Assembly: GCF_001042905.1 (NCBI RefSeq)
Contig: NZ_JYLB01000011.1
Coordinates: 124,001 to 188,000 of the forward strand
Direction of reading: 5' to 3'
Length of the DNA: 64,000 nucleotides
From: Pseudomonas lini
GTDB lineage: Bacteria > Pseudomonadota > Gammaproteobacteria > Pseudomonadales > Pseudomonadaceae
A program made the translations under genes and the position numbers. Shown piece by piece: positions 32,893-41,857 of the stretch. Position 1 is the first letter of the stretch, and each line of letters opens with the position of its first letter. Below the pieces are notes generated by a model, which was given only the letters and a program-made list of their open reading frames with translations, was not told where the DNA came from and did no database searches.

Positions 32893-34293
32893 CTACATCT
32901 GCGTCGCCATTCCCTCCACATCCATTGCCGCCTGACGCAAGGCTTCGGAGCGGGTCGGGTGTGGGTGACAGGTCAGGGCGATGTCTTCGGCCGAGGCACT
33001 GAACTCCATGGCTACGCAATATTCGCCAATCATTTCACTGACGCTCGGGCCCACAAGATGCACGCCGAGGACTTCGTCGGTGCGCTCATCGGCCAATACT
33101 TTGGCGAAGCCTTCGGTTTCGTGATTGATCTTCGCCCGGCTGTTGGCGGTGAAGGGAAATTTGCCGACCTTGTAGGCGCGACCTTCGGCCTTCAGCTGTT
33201 CTTCGGTCTTGCCGACGCTGGCCAGCTCCGGTTTGGTGTAGATCACGCTGGGGATCAGGTCGTAATTGACCTCGCCGGCCTTGCCAACGATTTGCTCGAT
33301 GCACGCCATGGCTTCGTCTTCGGCCTTGTGGGCGAGCATGGGCCCCGACGTCACATCACCGATCACCCAGACGCCCGCCGCTTCGGTGCGGTGGCCCTTG
33401 TTGGCGAGCATGCCGCGTTTGTCCGTGGCGAGGCCGACGTTTTCCAGTCCCAGGCCTTGGGTGTAAGGACGACGACCAATTGCCACCAGCACGTAGTCGG
33501 CTTCCAGCAGCTCGGCGGTGCCACCCGCGGCCGGTTCGACGCTGAGCTGAACACCGCTCGCCGATGTCGTGGCGCGGGTGACTTTCGAACTCAACTTGAA
33601 GCTGATGCCTTGCTTGCTCAATGAGCGCTGAAGGGTCTTGCCCGCTTCGCCATCTACACCGGGGCAGATCCGGTCGAGAAATTCGACCACCGTCACCTGA
33701 GCACCCAGGCGCCGCCATACCGAGCCCAGCTCTAGGCCGATCACCCCGGCACCGATCACCACCAGGTGCTTCGGTACTTCGTTCAGCGACAGGGCGCCCG
33801 TGGAGTCGAGGATACGTTTGTTATCGATGTCCACGCCGGGCAGGGGAGTGGGTTCGGAGCCGGTGGCGATAACGATGTCCTTGGCGCTCAGCTCGGTCTT
33901 GACGCCCTGGCTGTCGGTCACCGTGACTTTGCCCGGCCCGTCGATGTGGCCCCAGCCCTTGATCCAGTCGACTTTGTTTTTGCGAAACAGAAACTCGATG
34001 CCTTTGGTCAGCCCGGTAACGCTTTCATCCTTCTGTTTCATCATTTGAGCAAGGTTGAGAATGGGTTTGACCTCAATCCCCAGGTTGGCGAATTCCGCCC
34101 CCATGGCCGCGTCGTAGAGTTCGGAGGCATGCAGCAGCGCCTTGGACGGCATGCAGCCGACATTCAGGCAGGTCCCGCCCAGAGTGGCGCGGCCTTCCAC
34201 GCACGCCGCTTTCAGACCCAGCTGGCCGGCGCGGATCGCTGCGTTATAACCGCCGGGGCCTGCGCCCAGAATCACGACGTCATAGGTGCTCAT
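32893..34293 (-). CDS. lpd: Dihydrolipoyl dehydrogenase
   Basis: 466-residue flavoprotein. FAD motif DVVILGAGPGGYNAA; redox-active disulfide GGTCLNVGCMPSKALL; NAD motif VIGAGVIGLELGSVWRRLG; C-terminal interface with the catalytic His in TCHPHPTRSEA. The ATG has AGGAG 8 nt upstream. It is not beside 2-oxoacid dehydrogenase genes, so it is a stand-alone paralog (LPD-3-like) whose partner complex is unclear. Confidence 0.95.
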   Translation of the reverse strand: MSTYDVVILGAGPGGYNAAIRAGQLGLKAACVEGRATLGGTCLNVGCMPSKALLHASELYDAAMGAEFANLGIEVKPILNLAQMMKQKDESVTGLTKGIEFLFRKNKVDWIKGWGHIDGPGKVTVTDSQGVKTELSAKDIVIATGSEPTPLPGVDIDNKRILDSTGALSLNEVPKHLVVIGAGVIGLELGSVWRRLGAQVTVVEFLDRICPGVDGEAGKTLQRSLSKQGISFKLSSKVTRATTSASGVQLSVEPAAGGTAELLEADYVLVAIGRRPYTQGLGLENVGLATDKRGMLANKGHRTEAAGVWVIGDVTSGPMLAHKAEDEAMACIEQIVGKAGEVNYDLIPSVIYTKPELASVGKTEEQLKAEGRAYKVGKFPFTANSRAKINHETEGFAKVLADERTDEVLGVHLVGPSVSEMIGEYCVAMEFSASAEDIALTCHPHPTRSEALRQAAMDVEGMATQM

Positions 34294-34499
34294 AGTGGTA
34301 CTCCTGGCAAAAGGGACGGGATCGATAAAAGTAGCCTTCGATAAAAATTACGAGCGTAATATGTGCGTTTCGAGCCATTTCGGTCAAGGCTTCAGCTTGG
34401 CGACAGGTTCAGGGTTTTAGATAGAGCGATTTACGACGAATATTTCACCACTTTCGTTATATCGTAACGAATTGTGATGTGAGCGATGGCTGGGGTGGT
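34294..34499. promoter_or_regulatory. Divergent control region with palindromes between lpd and the SPFH-ATPase operon
   Basis: No gene is seen. The region contains a direct repeat TCGATAAAA (34322 and 34339), a perfect palindrome ATTACG-AG-CGTAAT (34347-34360), and TTCGTTA-TATCG-TAACGAA (34453-34471), just before the operon. The last matches 11 of 15 positions of the Zur box found elsewhere in this window. Operator status is inferred. Confidence 0.4.
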
Positions 34500-36464
34500 A
34501 TGCAAGTCGATCTCGATGGCGATGGGGCACAGATAGCAGGGCTGCCGCGCTTTCAGCAGGCGGTCATTCAAGGACGGCGATTGCGGCAATTCGCGATCGG
34601 TTTAGGGGCCTTGGCTGGCGCAGGACTGGTGCTGGCGTTTTTTGTCGGGCTGTTTGCGCGGCAGTCGCTTTGGCCGGCATTGCTGGTTAATCAGAGCGCC
34701 GGTTTGCTGGTCATGGTCGCCGGCCTGCAATCGGCCTGGTGGGTAACGCAGTGGCGCGCACGGGCGATGAATCCGGTCGTGTTAGTGCCGGTGGCTGTCG
34801 CTGAAGAAGTCGTTGCCGCCGAAGGCTGGTACGAGCGGTTGCTGGACCGGATCAGTCAGCGTTGGTTGCGCTTGCTGGGGCAGATTGGTGCCCCGACGCT
34901 TTGGCTTGCCGGCTGGGCGTTATTGACGATGTACTGCATCGAGCAAGTCTGGAACCTGACCCTGCCGCCCGCTGCGTTGGGGTTGTCGGCCAGTGTCGGT
35001 GCCACGCTGTCGTTGCTGCTGGCTTTCGGTTTGCTGGTGCTGGAGCGGCAACTGGCGCAGGAAAACGTCGCCCAGTGGCCCGAAGCAGGGCCGTTGGCGC
35101 AGCTGACGCGGGTCGCGATTATTTGCCTGGTGCTCAGCGCCCTGTGTTTGCTGTTCGGCAGCGAAACATCGGTCTGGCCGGTACGTCTGGCGGTGCTGAT
35201 CGGCTTGCTGCCGGGGCTGGTCGCCGTCGAGTTACTGCTACGGGCCGTGTTGTCGCTGTTCAGTCCTCGTCGTGAACAACTGGAGCCGGCCTTGCTGGCG
35301 CGAAGCTTCGTCGCCGACATGCTGCGCTGGCCGCCGCAACCTTTGCTCGCATTGCAGCACGAATTGCACAACCGCTTCGGTATCGACCTGCGACAAATCT
35401 GGGCCTTTACTTACATGCGCCGGGCGTTTTTGCCGGTGCTGGCGGTGGTGGCTATCGTCGGTTGGTCGCTCACCGGCATTCACGAAATTGCGCTGCAAGG
35501 CCGAGGTATCTATGAGCGCTTTGGCAAACCGGTGGAAGTTTTCGGTCCCGGTTTGCACGCCGGTTTGCCGTGGCCACTGGGCCGCGTGCTGAGCGTCGAG
35601 AACGGCGTGGTCCACGAGTTGGCCACCAGCGTGGGCGAAACGTCGGCACCGGTCGAGGCCGAACCAGCCGAAGGCCCGGCACCGGCGATTGCCAATCGCT
35701 TGTGGGACGCCAGCCATGTGAACGACAAATCCCAAGTCATCGCCAGCAGTCGCGCCGACAAGCAGAGCTTCCAGATCGTCAATATGGACGTGCGCTTCGT
35801 CTATCGCATCGGCCTGAGTGATCAGGCGGCGCTGGCCGCGACCTACAACAGCGCCGATGTGCCAACGTTGATCCGCAGCACCGCCAGCCGGATTCTGGTT
35901 CACGATTTCGCCTCGCGAACCCTCGATGGTTTGCTCGGCGAGGACAGGGTAGGGCTCGCCGAAGAGATCGGTCGCGCCGTGCAGGCTGACCTGCAAAAAC
36001 TCGATAGCGGCGTGGAAATTCTCGCCACGGTGGTTGAGGCCATTCACCCGCCAGCGGGGGCGGCCAACGCTTATCACGGCGTGCAAGCGGCGCAGATTGG
36101 TGCTCAGGCATTGATTTCCCGTGAGCGCGGCGCTGCGGCGGAGGCGACCAACCAAGCACAGTTGCAAGCCAGCATCGCTCACGATCAAGCCACGGCCAGT
36201 GCTCATGAAATCAACTCGACCGCTCAGGCCGCCGACCTGAAATTTGCCGCCGAGCGAAAGGCTTATTCCAGCGCCGGCCAAGCCTTCGTGCTGGAGCAAT
36301 ACCTCAGTCAACTGACCCAAGGTTTGACCAACGCCAAGCTGCTGGTTCTCGACCATCGTCTGGGCGGCAACAGCAATGCACCAACCATCGACCTACGTAC
36401 ATTCACGCTGCCGGCTGACCCTGCGCCGCCGCGTAATTCCGCTCAGCCAGGAGCCGTCCATTGA
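34500..36464 (+). CDS. Polytopic SPFH-domain protein (HflK-like)
   Basis: About 654 residues from ATG 34500; GTG 34479 would add 7 residues and neither start has a strong ribosome-binding site. The N-terminal half holds about six membrane helices (from GLGALAGAGLVLAFFVGLFA to LLPGLVAVELLLRAVLSLF) and one more near residue 320. The SPFH/band-7 domain follows (YERFGKPVEVFGPGLHAGLP, then VNMDVRFVYRIG) with an Ala/Gln-rich helical tail. It is much longer than normal HflK (about 400 residues). First of four overlapping genes; it probably scaffolds a membrane microdomain for the ATPase encoded at the end. Confidence 0.78.
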   Translation: MQVDLDGDGAQIAGLPRFQQAVIQGRRLRQFAIGLGALAGAGLVLAFFVGLFARQSLWPALLVNQSAGLLVMVAGLQSAWWVTQWRARAMNPVVLVPVAVAEEVVAAEGWYERLLDRISQRWLRLLGQIGAPTLWLAGWALLTMYCIEQVWNLTLPPAALGLSASVGATLSLLLAFGLLVLERQLAQENVAQWPEAGPLAQLTRVAIICLVLSALCLLFGSETSVWPVRLAVLIGLLPGLVAVELLLRAVLSLFSPRREQLEPALLARSFVADMLRWPPQPLLALQHELHNRFGIDLRQIWAFTYMRRAFLPVLAVVAIVGWSLTGIHEIALQGRGIYERFGKPVEVFGPGLHAGLPWPLGRVLSVENGVVHELATSVGETSAPVEAEPAEGPAPAIANRLWDASHVNDKSQVIASSRADKQSFQIVNMDVRFVYRIGLSDQAALAATYNSADVPTLIRSTASRILVHDFASRTLDGLLGEDRVGLAEEIGRAVQADLQKLDSGVEILATVVEAIHPPAGAANAYHGVQAAQIGAQALISRERGAAAEATNQAQLQASIAHDQATASAHEINSTAQAADLKFAAERKAYSSAGQAFVLEQYLSQLTQGLTNAKLLVLDHRLGGNSNAPTIDLRTFTLPADPAPPRNSAQPGAVH

Positions 36465-37510
36465 GCCAGCCGACGCCTACACACAATCGCGATCACGATG
36501 ATCACGCCGGCCACGATCACGGCCATGGCGGGCATCACCACGGCCATCACCATCATCACCACGGCGACCCACACGAAGCGGGCCCTTTCCCGTGGCGGCG
36601 AATGGGTTGGGCGGCGCTGCTGGTGGCGTTTGCCATTGCGGCGGCGAGCCTGGTGCAAGTGCGTTCGGGAGAGGCCACGGTCATCACTCGCTTCGGCAAT
36701 CCATCGCGGGTGTTGCTGGAACCCGGTCTTGGCTGGCGCTGGCCGGCACCGTTCGAGGCGGCGATTCCGGTGGATCTGCGGCTGCGCACCACCTCCAGCG
36801 GTTTGCAGGATGTGGGCACGCGCGATGGTCTGCGCATCATCGTGCAAGCCTACGTGGCCTGGCAGGTGCAGGGTGATCCGGACAACGTGCAACGCTTTAT
36901 GCGCGCCGTACAGAACCAGCCGGACGAAGCGGCGCGGCAGATCCGCACCTTTGTCGGCTCGGCGCTGGAAACCACCGCCAGCAGTTTCGATCTGGCTAAC
37001 CTGGTGAACACCGATGCCAATCAGGTACGCATCGCCGATTTTGAAGCGCAACTGCGTCAGCAGATCAATCAACAGTTGCTCACCACTTATGGTGTGCGAG
37101 TGCTGCAAGTCGGCATCGAGCGTTTGACGTTGCCGTCGGTGACGCTCACCGCGACGGTTGATCGTATGCGCGCCGAGCGTGAAACCATCGCCACTGAACG
37201 CACGGCCATCGGCAAGCGTGAAGCCGCGCAAATTCGCTCTGCAGCCGAGCGTGATGCGCGAATCGTGCAAGCCGATGCGACGGTGAAAGCTGCGGACATC
37301 GAAGCCCAATCCCGCGTCGAAGCCGCGCAGATTTACGGCCGTGCCTACGCCGGTTCGCCGCAGCTCTACAACTTGCTGCGCTCTCTCGACACCTTGGGCA
37401 CCATCGTCACGCCAGGCACCAAACTGATTTTACGCACCGATGCCGCGCCGTTTCGGGTGTTGGTTGACGGCCCGCCGACGCTCGATAACAAGTCCGGGTC
37501 GCAGCCATGA
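36461..37510 (+). CDS. HflK-like SPFH protein with His-rich N-terminus (TTG start)
   Basis: 349 residues from TTG 36461 with AGGAG 7 nt upstream, overlapping the previous stop by 4 nt. Residues 8-38 contain 16 histidines, a probable metal-binding tail on the cytoplasmic side. A single membrane helix (MGWAALLVAFAIAAASLVQV) precedes the SPFH domain (ITRFGNPSRVLLEPGLGWRW). The tail has a coiled-coil with AEROAQ-type repeats and ends in FRVLVDGPP. Unlike standard hflK it is not beside hfq/hflX/hflC. The His-rich segment suggests metal sensing or delivery to the P-type ATPase partner. Confidence 0.82.
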   Translation: MSQPTPTHNRDHDDHAGHDHGHGGHHHGHHHHHHGDPHEAGPFPWRRMGWAALLVAFAIAAASLVQVRSGEATVITRFGNPSRVLLEPGLGWRWPAPFEAAIPVDLRLRTTSSGLQDVGTRDGLRIIVQAYVAWQVQGDPDNVQRFMRAVQNQPDEAARQIRTFVGSALETTASSFDLANLVNTDANQVRIADFEAQLRQQINQQLLTTYGVRVLQVGIERLTLPSVTLTATVDRMRAERETIATERTAIGKREAAQIRSAAERDARIVQADATVKAADIEAQSRVEAAQIYGRAYAGSPQLYNLLRSLDTLGTIVTPGTKLILRTDAAPFRVLVDGPPTLDNKSGSQP

Positions 37511-38565
37511 GTTTAGTTCCACGTGGAACAAATGAGTTGAGCAGCCCCTGGATTCAGGCCGGGCGCTTGGCTTTTTTGGCGCTGTACGCCGTAACTGTGC
37601 TAGCTGCTTTGGCATGGGCATTCTCAAATGTGCGGCAAATCGACCCGCAAAATCGTGCCGTGGTGCTGCACTTCGGCGCATTGGATCGCATTCAAAATGC
37701 CGGTTTGTTGTTGGCATGGCCGCGTCCGTTTGAGCAGGTAATCTTGTTGCCGGCAGCGGATCGGGTGATCGAGCGTCGGGTGGAAAATCTGCTGCGCACC
37801 GATGCTGCATTGCAGGCGGATCGAGTCGCGAGTTTCGCCACGCCCATCAGCGATGCGCTCGCCGGCTCAGGTTATTTATTGACCGGTGATGCGGGCGTCG
37901 TGCAACTGGATGTGCGGGTGTTCTATAAAGTCACCGAACCCTATGCCTTCGTCCTTCAGGGTGAGCATGTGCTGCCGGCACTGGATCGGCTGGTGACGCG
38001 CAGTGCTGTGGCGCTCACCGCCGCACGAGATCTGGACACCATTCTGGTGGCTCGACCGGAACTGATCGGTGCCGACAGTCAGGCCGCTGAGCGCCGCGAA
38101 CGTCTACGCGGCGATCTGGTGCGGGGCATCAATCAACGCTTGGCCGAACTGACGGCGACCGGGCAGGGGATGGGCATCGAAGTGGCGCGGGTCGATGTGC
38201 AATCGAGTCTGCCCGGCCCGGCGGTGAACGCGTTCAACGCGGTGTTAACTGCCAGCCAGCAGGCCGACAAAGCCGTGGCCAACGCGCGCACTGAAGCCGA
38301 GAAGCTGACCCAGTCCGCCAACGAGCAAGCCGACCGCATGCTGCAAGTGGCTCACGCTCAAGCCAGCGAACGCCTGGCCAAAGCCTCTGCCGACACCGCC
38401 ACGGTGCTGAGTTTGGCCAAGGCGCAACAGCAGGGCACCGACCCGCAAATGCTGCTGCGTATTTACCGTGAACGGATGCCGAAGATTCTCGGGCAGGCCG
38501 GCTCGGTGACCACGGTTGATCCAAAAGACGATTCCCGCCTGATCATTCAGGGAGCTGCGCAATGA
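37507..38565 (+). CDS. HflC-like SPFH protein
   Basis: 352 residues, overlapping the previous gene by 4 nt and the next by 4 nt. An N-terminal membrane helix (LAFLALYAVTVLAALAWAF) is followed by an SPFH domain (IDPQNRAVVLHFGALDRI, ITEPYAFVL-like KVTEPYAFVLQGEHVL) and an Ala/Gln-rich coiled coil. Standard HflK/HflC form a cage around FtsH; here the partner is more likely the adjacent ATPase. The start region contains a perfect parS palindrome at codons 4-8, which constrains the encoded VPRGT. Confidence 0.82.
   Translation: MSLVPRGTNELSSPWIQAGRLAFLALYAVTVLAALAWAFSNVRQIDPQNRAVVLHFGALDRIQNAGLLLAWPRPFEQVILLPAADRVIERRVENLLRTDAALQADRVASFATPISDALAGSGYLLTGDAGVVQLDVRVFYKVTEPYAFVLQGEHVLPALDRLVTRSAVALTAARDLDTILVARPELIGADSQAAERRERLRGDLVRGINQRLAELTATGQGMGIEVARVDVQSSLPGPAVNAFNAVLTASQQADKAVANARTEAEKLTQSANEQADRMLQVAHAQASERLAKASADTATVLSLAKAQQQGTDPQMLLRIYRERMPKILGQAGSVTTVDPKDDSRLIIQGAAQ
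37516..37529. other. parS-type site 1
   Basis: GTTCCACGTGGAAC is a perfect 14-bp palindrome identical to the known high-affinity parS core of Pseudomonas. It lies inside the 5' coding sequence of the hflC-like gene. Confidence 0.85.
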
Positions 38566-40472
38566 CTGCCCAAACCGCCGCCGCGCCGAGCATGTTGTCC
38601 TCGGCTGAACAACGTAGCGCCGCGCGCCAGTTGACTCTGGCCATGCTTGCACTGGGGTTGCTTGCGCTAGGCCTTATCTGGCGTTGGTTGTCGCCGGAGC
38701 AGACCGGTGTCAGCCAATTGCTGCTGGGTTTCGCGTCCTTGCTGGTGGCCGTGCCGGTCATGCGCTCGGCGTGGTACAGCCTGCGTTATCCGAGCTTGCA
38801 CGGGATCACCGATCAGTTGATTGCCTTGGCCATGCTCGGCGCCTGGGCCACAGGCGATCTGCTCACGGCGGCGCTGCTGCCGATCATCATGATCTTCGGT
38901 CACGTGCTGGAAGAGCGCAGCGTCATCGGTTCCCAAGAAGCGATTCATGCCCTTGGCAAACTGACTCGCAGCCATGCACGCAAGATTCAGGTTGACGGTT
39001 CCGTCGTTGAAGTCGACAACGGCACACTCAAGGCCGGTGACCTCGTGGAGGTGCGTGCCGGTGATCGAGTGCCGGCGGATGGCCGGGTGTTGTCCGGTCA
39101 GGCAAGCCTCGACACCGCCTCGATTACCGGTGAGTCGGTGCCAATAGAAGCTGGCGTGGGCATGCCGGTGTTCGGCGGGGCGATCAATCTTGATGGCCTG
39201 CTGCGCATTGAAGTGACCCGCACCGGTAACGAATCGACCTTGGGTAAAGTCATCGCGCTGATGCAAAGCGCCGAACGTTCCAAGCCGCCGATCACCCGTT
39301 TGCTCGAACGCTACGCCGGCAGCTACATGGTGTTGGTGTTGCTGCTGGCCGCCGTGACCTGGTTTGTTACCAACGATGCGCAAGCGATGCTCGCGGTGTT
39401 GGTAGCGGCTTGTCCTTGCGCGCTGGTGTTGTCGGCACCGGCCACGGCCATTGCCGGGGTGGCGGTGGCGGCTCGGCACGGGATTCTGATTCGCAGCTCG
39501 GCGTTCCTCGAAGAGTTGGCTGACCTGACGTCGTTGGTGGTCGACAAGACCGGAACCCTGACGTTCGGCACCTTGCGCCTGCAATCCATCGACAGTCCAC
39601 TGCAAGATCGCAGTCAGGTACTGAAGCTCGCCGCCAGCCTCGGTTCCGCCAGCAGCCACCCCGTCAGCCGCGCTTTGGCCGGGTTGGTCACTCAGGAACA
39701 CTTTCTGCTGCTCTCTGACATTCATGAGCGTCAGGGGCTGGGTGTAGTGGCGATGACCGAGCAGGGCGAGGCGGCCCTCGGTCGTCCTGAGCTGTTCGCG
39801 CAATTGGGCATCAACACATCAGCTGTGCCCGAACACGACGGCCCGATTGCCGGATTGGCACTCAACGGTGAATTTCTCGCTTGGCTGTTGCTCGCTGACA
39901 GCGTCAAACCCGAGGCGCGGTTTGCCCTGAGCGAATTGCGTGAACTGGGTTTGGGTCGTCAGTTGTTGCTCACCGGGGATCGGCAGAGCGTTGCGCATAC
40001 GCTGGCCCGGGATGTGGGCATCAGCGATGTCGAAGCCCAGGCCTTGCCCGAGGACAAACTCAATCGTGTGCTGAAAGAAATCGGCAGCGGATTCCGGCCG
40101 ATGGTGGTGGGAGACGGCATCAACGATTCCCTGGCGCTCAAGGCCGGTGTGGTCGGCGTGGCCATGGGGGCGGGCGGTGCGGACATCGCGCTGGCCTCGG
40201 CCGATATCGTACTGATCGGCAGCGACCTGCGCCGGCTGGGAACCTGTGTGCGCTTGAGTCGCCAATGCCGCCAGACCTTGCAGGTCAACGTGATCATCGG
40301 TTTGGGCTGGACCCTGGCCATCGTCGCGTTCGCCGCATTCGGCTGGCTCGGCGCGGCAGGAGCGATGATTGCCGCCCTCTTGCACAACTTGAGCACGTTA
40401 TTGGTGCTCGGTAATGCCGGGCGTTTGCTACGCTTTCAGGAACCCCTACTCAAGCTTAAGGATGAGGTGTGA
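38562..40472 (+). CDS. P1B-type metal-transporting ATPase without HMA domain
   Basis: 636 residues. Landmarks: TGESVP in the actuator domain, CPC at residues 284-286, phosphorylation motif DKTGT with Asp328, SSHP near residue 365, GDGIND at 517-522, then a last membrane helix with HNLST (608-612). No N-terminal heavy-metal-associated domain or CxxC is present. CPC indicates a soft-metal or zinc-group pump, but the last-helix residues do not match the zinc (DxG), copper or cobalt signatures. Overlaps the HflC-like gene by 4 nt. Metal and transport role are open. Confidence 0.88.
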   Translation: MTAQTAAAPSMLSSAEQRSAARQLTLAMLALGLLALGLIWRWLSPEQTGVSQLLLGFASLLVAVPVMRSAWYSLRYPSLHGITDQLIALAMLGAWATGDLLTAALLPIIMIFGHVLEERSVIGSQEAIHALGKLTRSHARKIQVDGSVVEVDNGTLKAGDLVEVRAGDRVPADGRVLSGQASLDTASITGESVPIEAGVGMPVFGGAINLDGLLRIEVTRTGNESTLGKVIALMQSAERSKPPITRLLERYAGSYMVLVLLLAAVTWFVTNDAQAMLAVLVAACPCALVLSAPATAIAGVAVAARHGILIRSSAFLEELADLTSLVVDKTGTLTFGTLRLQSIDSPLQDRSQVLKLAASLGSASSHPVSRALAGLVTQEHFLLLSDIHERQGLGVVAMTEQGEAALGRPELFAQLGINTSAVPEHDGPIAGLALNGEFLAWLLLADSVKPEARFALSELRELGLGRQLLLTGDRQSVAHTLARDVGISDVEAQALPEDKLNRVLKEIGSGFRPMVVGDGINDSLALKAGVVGVAMGAGGADIALASADIVLIGSDLRRLGTCVRLSRQCRQTLQVNVIIGLGWTLAIVAFAAFGWLGAAGAMIAALLHNLSTLLVLGNAGRLLRFQEPLLKLKDEV

Positions 40473-40590
40473 GCGTCTACAACTTTTCAGAACTGTGTGC
40501 CGGATTTGTAGTCATCTAGGGTAAGGCGATCATTTTCAACGGTCGCCCGCCGGCTGGCTTCACTGTTGGAAGCAATACGGGAATAGAAAA

Positions 40591-40619
40591 AGGCTATTAA
40601 TTCGATAGCCTGCTATTTT
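40591..40619 (+). terminator. Hairpin with T-tail after the SPFH-ATPase operon
   Basis: AGGCTAT (40591-40597) and ATAGCCT (40605-40611) pair around a 7-nt loop, followed by GCTATTTTT. It lies in the 197-nt gap before the cfa gene; the promoter of cfa is probably in or just after it. Confidence 0.55.
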
Positions 40620-40669
40620 TCAAGGATGGTCTACCCTCAGATTTGTCGTCTGAAAAAGGGGGGCTTTTC

Positions 40670-41857
40670 ATGCTCGCGCAACTTCCACCGGCCTTACAGA
40701 ATCTGCAATTACCGCTTCGCTTGCGACTCTGGGACGGCCATGAGTTCAATCTGGGGCCGACGCCCAGCGTCACCATTGTGGTCAAAGACCCCCACATGGT
40801 TACCCAGTTCACCCATCCCAGCCTTCATGCGCTGGGGGCGGCATTTGTCGAAGGCAAGCTGGAGCTGGAAGGCTCCATCAGCGATGTGATTCGTGTCTGC
40901 GATGAATGGAGTCAGGCACTAATCAACGAAGACGAAGATGCGCAACCGGAGCGCTCGGTTCACGACAAGGAAACCGACGCCCAAGCCATCTCCTATCACT
41001 ACGACCTCTCCAACGCGTTTTATCAACTGTGGCTCGACAGCGACATGGCGTATTCCTGCGCCTATTTCGAAACCGGCAGTGAAACCCTCGAGCAAGCTCA
41101 ACAAGCCAAGTTTCGCCACCTGTGCCGCAAGCTGCGGTTGCAACCAGGCGAGTATCTGCTGGATGTCGGTTGCGGCTGGGGCGGGTTGGCGCGGTATGCG
41201 GCTCGTGAGTTCGGCGCGAAGGTGTTCGGGATAACGCTCAGTAAGGAGCAATTGGCGCTGGCCCGTGAACGGGTGAAAGCCGAAGGCCTGGAGGATCAGA
41301 TCGAATTGCAACTGCTCGACTACCGCGATTTGCCTCAGGACGGGCGCTTCGACAAGGTGGTCAGCGTGGGCATGTTCGAACACGTCGGCCACGCCAATCT
41401 GGCCGAGTACTGCAAAATCTTGTTCGGTGCGGTGAAAGAGGGCGGTCTGGTGATGAACCATGGGATCACCGCCAAGCACACCGACGGTCGGCCGGTTGGG
41501 CGCGGCGCCGGTGAATTCATCGAGAAGTACGTGTTCCCCAACGGCGAGCTGCCGCACTTGGCGATGATCTCGGCCGAGATCAGCGAAGCGGGGCTGGAGA
41601 TCATCGATGTCGAGAGTCTGCGTCTGCATTACGCGCGAACCCTGGACCACTGGAGCGAACGCCTGGAAGACAATCTGGAAGCTGCCGGCAAACTGGTGCC
41701 AGAACAGGCTCTACGCATCTGGCGGTTGTACCTGGCGGGGTGCGCCTATGCCTTCGCCAGAGGCTGGATCAACCTGCATCAAATCCTCGCGGTGAAAGCC
41801 CATCCCGATGGCAGCCATGAACTGCCATGGACCCGCGATGACATTTACAACCCTTAA
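40670..41857 (+). CDS. cfa: Cyclopropane-fatty-acyl-phospholipid synthase family methyltransferase
   Basis: 395 residues from ATG 40670 (AAGGGGGG upstream). It methylenates unsaturated phospholipid acyl chains with SAM. SAM motif I is LLDVGCGWGGLARYAAREFG; further family motifs are FGITLSKEQLALARERV, the DYRDL segment and FDKVVSVGMFEHVG. An N-terminal lipid-binding region of about 120 residues is present. It overlaps the convergent cls gene by 4 nt. Confidence 0.93.
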   Translation: MLAQLPPALQNLQLPLRLRLWDGHEFNLGPTPSVTIVVKDPHMVTQFTHPSLHALGAAFVEGKLELEGSISDVIRVCDEWSQALINEDEDAQPERSVHDKETDAQAISYHYDLSNAFYQLWLDSDMAYSCAYFETGSETLEQAQQAKFRHLCRKLRLQPGEYLLDVGCGWGGLARYAAREFGAKVFGITLSKEQLALARERVKAEGLEDQIELQLLDYRDLPQDGRFDKVVSVGMFEHVGHANLAEYCKILFGAVKEGGLVMNHGITAKHTDGRPVGRGAGEFIEKYVFPNGELPHLAMISAEISEAGLEIIDVESLRLHYARTLDHWSERLEDNLEAAGKLVPEQALRIWRLYLAGCAYAFARGWINLHQILAVKAHPDGSHELPWTRDDIYNP

